Shown: in pieces, positions 59,983 to 64,000 of the stretch | Layout of the letters: the number at the start of each line of letters is the position of its first letter | How positions within the stretch are numbered: position 1 is the first letter of the stretch | Position numbers and translations under genes: made by a program | Notes under the pieces: model-generated | Databases searched by the model: none | What the model was told of the DNA's origin: nothing | The model's input: only the letters and a program-made list of their open reading frames with translations | Source: Aeromonas australiensis | GTDB taxonomy: Bacteria; Pseudomonadota; Gammaproteobacteria; Enterobacterales; Aeromonadaceae | DNA: 64,000 nucleotides | Reading direction: 5' to 3' | Assembly: GCF_000819725.1 (NCBI RefSeq) | Contig: NZ_CDDH01000079.1 | Coordinates: 1 to 64,000, forward strand

Positions 59983-62900
59983 ATGATGAAGCAAACAATC
60001 ATAGCTGCCACAGTCAGCCTTTTTTTATTTGGATGTGGCGCTGGTGATGAGCCTTACAAAGAGGTTCCCAAGGCAATAGAACAACAAGTATGGCGACAGT
60101 TTAATACTGATGAGCTGTGGCTCTATGTCCCTTCAACGGCGGATGCCCCAAGATATGCAGTGAACATGGATCCTTTTTTCCAAGGTGAGGAGAAAATTGT
60201 CAAACTGCAATTTGTTGAGGAAGGCTTGCGGGTTGTTGAAGTTGATAGAGATACAACGGCTCCTGGACAGCCACCACGTTGGAATGATGTCGCCCCCGTT
60301 TTGACTATTCCCGGCGATTATCTGGATTATCGCTGCGCGGAAGATGCTTATGGGGAATGTACTCGCAAGGAAGAGATTAATAGTGATGCCAATCTGAACT
60401 GGGATCGGAAACGTTATTTCTACCCTAAATTCAAAAATTTGAAAGGGCACGAAGTAAACACTATTGATCTCTGGTACAAAAATGACAACGTGCGCGAGAC
60501 GGCAACCCCTCGTGTTGTGCGATGGGAGATGGATGCTGCTCAAGGTGTTATTAACGTTGAGCTGGAGCGTACATTTACTGTCAATCGTAATGCGATGACT
60601 AGTTATCTCAATACGGGCTTCAACGATCTCTCTTTTAAAACGAGCTTTTATTATTCACTGGTCAAGCTTGATAAAATAGCATCCAAGGATTACCAGCCTA
60701 TTCGTTATGCTTCGGCAGATGATAGTGTATTTGGATTTTTTGATTCAACTTTTGAAAAGTTGGATGAGCAGGGAGCTGCGACAGATGGGAGTGAACGCGC
60801 TTATCTGAATCGTTTTAATCCGGATAAAAGCACCCTTGATTATTACTTGAGCGATACCTTCTTCAAACCGGAAAACAAGCTGTTTCTGGATGTCACACTG
60901 AACTCGATTGAACATATCAATAAGGTTCTGGCTGGCACCGGCGTACCGCCGATCAATCTGGTCAATCCGGACAAAGTGAGTGGCAAGCAGGTTGGTGATC
61001 TGCGTGTCAATATGATTAATTTGATTGACCGACCGTTGGCCAATGGCTTGCTCGGTTACGGTCCATCCGTAGCCAACCCGTTGACGGGGGAAATTGTTAA
61101 AGCGCATGTTAACCAGTATTCGGGGGTCATCCGTACTGCAGTGCCACGCACCTGGAACAGTCTGGTGCGTCATTTCAACCGTGGTGATTTGACGTCTGTT
61201 GGCGAAGCGGTCACCGCCGGAGTGACTTTTGAGGCGGTGAATAAAGCGGTATTAACTGCTGACGGTGGGCGAATCGAGTTTTTGGCGGATAGTGATTTCC
61301 AGCAAGTGCAGGATTCTCTGGCAAGTATGCCACGCCAGATTCAAAAACAAGGGGCATCGGCTACCTTGATGCAGCCTGGCGTTGATTCGTCACTCGTTGA
61401 TTTTATCAAGGCTGATGAGGCCAGGATTAAGCGCTGGTCTGAAAATAATGCATTTGGTGAAGATGCTATATGGATATCATCGACCAGCAAGGGATTGGTG
61501 TCTGGCATTGACTATCAGGATGCCAGCCTCTATCTGGATGATCAGAAAACTCGCCTGAAAAAATGGAAAGATCTCAGTAGTGCACAGCGCAGTAAGGTCA
61601 GTGATGCCATATCTGCACATATGTATCGCTCCACCTTGGTACATGAGCTCGGGCACAATCTGGGGTTGCGCCACAACTTCGCCGGTTCGACGGACAAACA
61701 GAACTTCTATTCGGTGGATGAGGCGAAATCCCTGGGGTTGCAACATGTTCCTGCCTATAGCTCAATCATGGATTATGCAGCCTCCTCCTTTGACGAGCTC
61801 CCTATTTTCGGCCCATATGACAGAGCAGCATTGCGTTTTGCCTATGCTCGTCAAGTAGAAGTGCCATATGGTCAGCCTGATGACGCTGGCCGTCGGTCAA
61901 CCGCATTGCTGAATTTACACGAGTTGGACACGGCCTATTTGCAGAATGACGAAAGTGTTCGCTTTGGTCAGTTAACTGCGCTGAAAGAGCATCTTAAAGA
62001 TGGGATCCCGCTCTCTTCCTGGAGCAATCTAGACAGCTCTTTCAATACAGCGTTGCAAGATAAGAAGCTGGCGTTGAAAAGCTATGCCTTTTGTACCGAT
62101 GGTAATGTTTCGCTCAACAGTGACTGTAAGCGATTTGACGAAGGCACCAATCTGGTCGAGATGATGCAGTTCAAACGGCAGTCCTATCTGGATAGCTATG
62201 ATCGCCGTAATACCCGCGAGGATAAGCAGACATTCCGTGATGACAGCCTGGTTGATTATACCATTGGCCGGATGAGGACATTCTCGGAAGTGCGGGACCT
62301 GCTGGAAGACTATAAGAATATTGACCGCGTCTTTACCCAGCGTTTCGGTATTGGTATCAAACAACTGGCAGCCAATCCTGCTTATTGCAGCCCGCAAGGC
62401 CCGGCTGAAAGTGATTACTGGTTCTGTGATTACAGCAGGGCTGCTGTTGATGCGGCAGATTTTCTGCTGGGTGTCGTTGCCAGACCTGACAAGGTTTGTG
62501 AAGTCAAAGTCGGGAATGGTGCGATCGAGCAATTGCCATTGACCAAGCTTTACAATGATGTGAAGTCATGGCTTCCCAAAGGCAAGTCATTCCCCGCCAG
62601 CTGTTTTGATGCGGATTTCACCATGGCGCTGGAACAGGACTCCAGGGGTTATCAGGTACTCTCTGAAACGCGCGATGGCGTACCGTTGGATTCGGTAAGT
62701 CCAAATGATCCCAATCATAAGTACAGTAATGACCGGGACATACTGGGATCTTGGCCAGACAAGTTGCTGGCAATGAAGTATTTGGTACAAAGAAGGACGG
62801 ACCGCTGGACAAACAATGGCGAAGCCATGGCTCTGGTTGATTTGCCCTTGGTGAGGGAGCGGCTGATTGCCCAGATCCGGGCGATGGTGTTGGGTGAGGA

Positions 62901-63831
62901 GCTACCGCAATGGGTCTCATTTGTCGATATTGATGGCAAAGAGGTTTATCCCTTCTCTCCATACCGCTGGGAAACCAAGCGCACACTCGAGAGTCTCAGT
63001 CCTAGTCTTATGCTGCTGAATAGCTATTTCGGGTTGCCATTTGATGCCAATACACGTTTGGATAAGGCGCTACTGACTCAAATTGAGAAGTGGGGCAAGA
63101 CGGATGATGTTCGTTTCAGCGACACGGCGCGCACATTAGTTGATTATGTTCGTTTGCCGACAGTGACTACGGATGGATTGGCTGGTCGCCAGATAGAGTA
63201 CAAGGATGCGCGTTATCAGGTATCACCACGCAATGTACTGGCCAACGATACCATCAAGTACTACTTCAACAATACGCCGATTGGTGACACCAAGCGCATT
63301 GAGGAATCCTTTAACCTGATCAATACCTTCCAGTTTGGTTTACGTATGCGGGATGTGTATGGTGATATGATCTTGGCGACTCAAACTCGTGATGTCTTCC
63401 CGTTTGAAACCAGACTAAATATGGTGAAAGTGGCTCATACCATTAACGCTGACATGTTGACTTATTTGAAGGATGCCTGGTCTGCGGGTCAGCCTTACCA
63501 TGCAACCCTTAAATCGCTGGTTATCAGTGGTGCCGGGTTCAAGCTGGATGGGACCACTAAAACCTATACCGATGGTCAGCTGCAGCTTGCGTGGCGGACA
63601 TTTGACAGCATAGGTAGCACTATCGATCAGAAGTACTGGGCGCTGGTAACCGGCTGGCTACCTGAATGGAGTGCCAAGATTGCAGCAAGACGGATAGACC
63701 CGGCACTTTCTGCAGAGGAGAAGAGTTTCTGGCGTGGTGATAGGGCAGTCATTGCCTATGTGTTGGCCCAAACCAATAATAAGGGTCTGCAAAATGAACT
63801 GTTGAGCCCGCTTGAGGCGCTCCCCAGATAA
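59983..63831 (+). CDS. Zinc-dependent metalloprotease lipoprotein, 1282 residues
   Basis: A lipoprotein signal peptide ends in the lipobox LFGC (Cys18). The catalytic zinc motif HELGHNLGLRH is at residues 554-564 and the met-turn SIMDYA near residue 596, both characteristic of metzincin-type proteases (HExxHxxGxxH). The remaining long N- and C-terminal regions are without recognised domains. It fits large secreted zincin lipoproteins of unknown substrate (possibly a DUF4953/DUF5117-like group, not verified). A+T-rich codon use unlike neighbouring core genes suggests acquisition by transfer. AAAGGAAGG precedes the start; ATG codons at 59983 and 59986 are both possible. Confidence 0.8.
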   Translation: MMKQTIIAATVSLFLFGCGAGDEPYKEVPKAIEQQVWRQFNTDELWLYVPSTADAPRYAVNMDPFFQGEEKIVKLQFVEEGLRVVEVDRDTTAPGQPPRWNDVAPVLTIPGDYLDYRCAEDAYGECTRKEEINSDANLNWDRKRYFYPKFKNLKGHEVNTIDLWYKNDNVRETATPRVVRWEMDAAQGVINVELERTFTVNRNAMTSYLNTGFNDLSFKTSFYYSLVKLDKIASKDYQPIRYASADDSVFGFFDSTFEKLDEQGAATDGSERAYLNRFNPDKSTLDYYLSDTFFKPENKLFLDVTLNSIEHINKVLAGTGVPPINLVNPDKVSGKQVGDLRVNMINLIDRPLANGLLGYGPSVANPLTGEIVKAHVNQYSGVIRTAVPRTWNSLVRHFNRGDLTSVGEAVTAGVTFEAVNKAVLTADGGRIEFLADSDFQQVQDSLASMPRQIQKQGASATLMQPGVDSSLVDFIKADEARIKRWSENNAFGEDAIWISSTSKGLVSGIDYQDASLYLDDQKTRLKKWKDLSSAQRSKVSDAISAHMYRSTLVHELGHNLGLRHNFAGSTDKQNFYSVDEAKSLGLQHVPAYSSIMDYAASSFDELPIFGPYDRAALRFAYARQVEVPYGQPDDAGRRSTALLNLHELDTAYLQNDESVRFGQLTALKEHLKDGIPLSSWSNLDSSFNTALQDKKLALKSYAFCTDGNVSLNSDCKRFDEGTNLVEMMQFKRQSYLDSYDRRNTREDKQTFRDDSLVDYTIGRMRTFSEVRDLLEDYKNIDRVFTQRFGIGIKQLAANPAYCSPQGPAESDYWFCDYSRAAVDAADFLLGVVARPDKVCEVKVGNGAIEQLPLTKLYNDVKSWLPKGKSFPASCFDADFTMALEQDSRGYQVLSETRDGVPLDSVSPNDPNHKYSNDRDILGSWPDKLLAMKYLVQRRTDRWTNNGEAMALVDLPLVRERLIAQIRAMVLGEELPQWVSFVDIDGKEVYPFSPYRWETKRTLESLSPSLMLLNSYFGLPFDANTRLDKALLTQIEKWGKTDDVRFSDTARTLVDYVRLPTVTTDGLAGRQIEYKDARYQVSPRNVLANDTIKYYFNNTPIGDTKRIEESFNLINTFQFGLRMRDVYGDMILATQTRDVFPFETRLNMVKVAHTINADMLTYLKDAWSAGQPYHATLKSLVISGAGFKLDGTTKTYTDGQLQLAWRTFDSIGSTIDQKYWALVTGWLPEWSAKIAARRIDPALSAEEKSFWRGDRAVIAYVLAQTNNKGLQNELLSPLEALPR

Positions 63832-63879
63832 TATGTGGCCATTTTAATCACTGTCATAGTGGTTGATAGCAAACTTGGC

Positions 63880-63910
63880 AAAAGGCCCCATCTGATGATG
63901 GGGCCTTTTT
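63880..63910 (+). terminator. Terminator of the metalloprotease gene
   Basis: AAAAGGCCCCATC, short loop, GATGGGGCCTTTTT, T-run on the rightward strand, about 50 bp after the stop. Confidence 0.88.
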
Positions 63911-63933
63911 CATGTCATGATCTGGTCTCTCGC

Positions 63934-64000
63934 TTACGGGACGATCACCCGGCTCTCGCCGCCGCCGAGGGCTTCGACCCTGATCTGCACGCCAATCCGC
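63934..64000 (-). CDS. C-terminal end of a leftward gene (partial)
   Basis: A leftward frame comes in from the window edge and ends RIGVQIRVEALGGGESRVIVP-stop. Too short for a family call. Its codon use is G+C-rich, unlike the metalloprotease gene next to it. Confidence 0.5.
   Translation of the reverse strand, partial: RIGVQIRVEALGGGESRVIVP

Overview
The window reads as a piece of a gammaproteobacterial chromosome, most likely Aeromonas. It is G+C-rich and mostly core genes (tusE, yccS, yccA, grcA, ung, yciK, sohB, topA, astB, mscK, pykF). It also carries a Vibrio-type chitobiose operon with a ChiS regulator. The genus is an inference from gene content and protein style; no database search was possible.

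Layout. 1-440: C-terminal fragment of a Y1/RAYT-type transposase and two 40-bp repeats that run into the 3' end of a DinB-family gene. 1.2-6.0 kb: an MviM-like oxidoreductase, then leftward tusE, yccS and yccA, and tRNA-Ser. 6.0-9.3 kb: grcA with a perfect FNR box, an SBP_3 periplasmic protein, ung and a hemerythrin-like protein. 9.4-13.4 kb: a GH63 lipoprotein glucosidase, an AraC regulator and a secreted PEBP protein. 13.6-24.9 kb: a divergent PurA paralogue back-to-back with a LysR regulator, an orphan TAXI binding protein with an unusual low-complexity tail, a MalY/PatB aminotransferase, two MFS transporters, a second LysR, yciK, sohB and a DsrE-like protein. 25.0-33.4 kb: a DUF1090 protein, a translationally coupled trhP-yfhL pair, three identical tRNA-Tyr genes, solitary astB, topA and an alkyltransferase-like protein.

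33.4-49.5 kb is the main accessory block. An Aer-like chemoreceptor is followed by a long leftward operon: periplasmic (GlcNAc)2-binding protein, two permeases, two ATPases, a GH9 glucosaminidase-type enzyme, a GlcNAc kinase and a GH20 hexosaminidase. The hybrid kinase-like regulator ChiS lies directly upstream on the same strand. Together they would import chitin disaccharides, split them in the cytoplasm and phosphorylate the GlcNAc released. The chitobiose phosphorylase present in the Vibrio cluster is absent from this window.

49.7-64.0 kb: tRNA-Gly and tRNA-Cys, YbfA, a PAS-GGDEF cyclase, mscK, pykF, a DODA-type dioxygenase, and an A+T-rich two-gene unit (outer-membrane-like protein plus a 1282-residue zinc metalloprotease lipoprotein).

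The most unusual things are two local tandem duplications at gene ends. Each creates a mini-ORF whose stop or start touches its neighbour: one in front of yccS (27 codons, with mostly conservative or synonymous divergence) and one between the GH9 and GlcNAc-kinase genes (40 codons, 115-bp period with 60 bp identical). Other points worth a look are the A+T-rich metalloprotease unit, the TAXI protein tail and the PurA paralogue/LysR pair.
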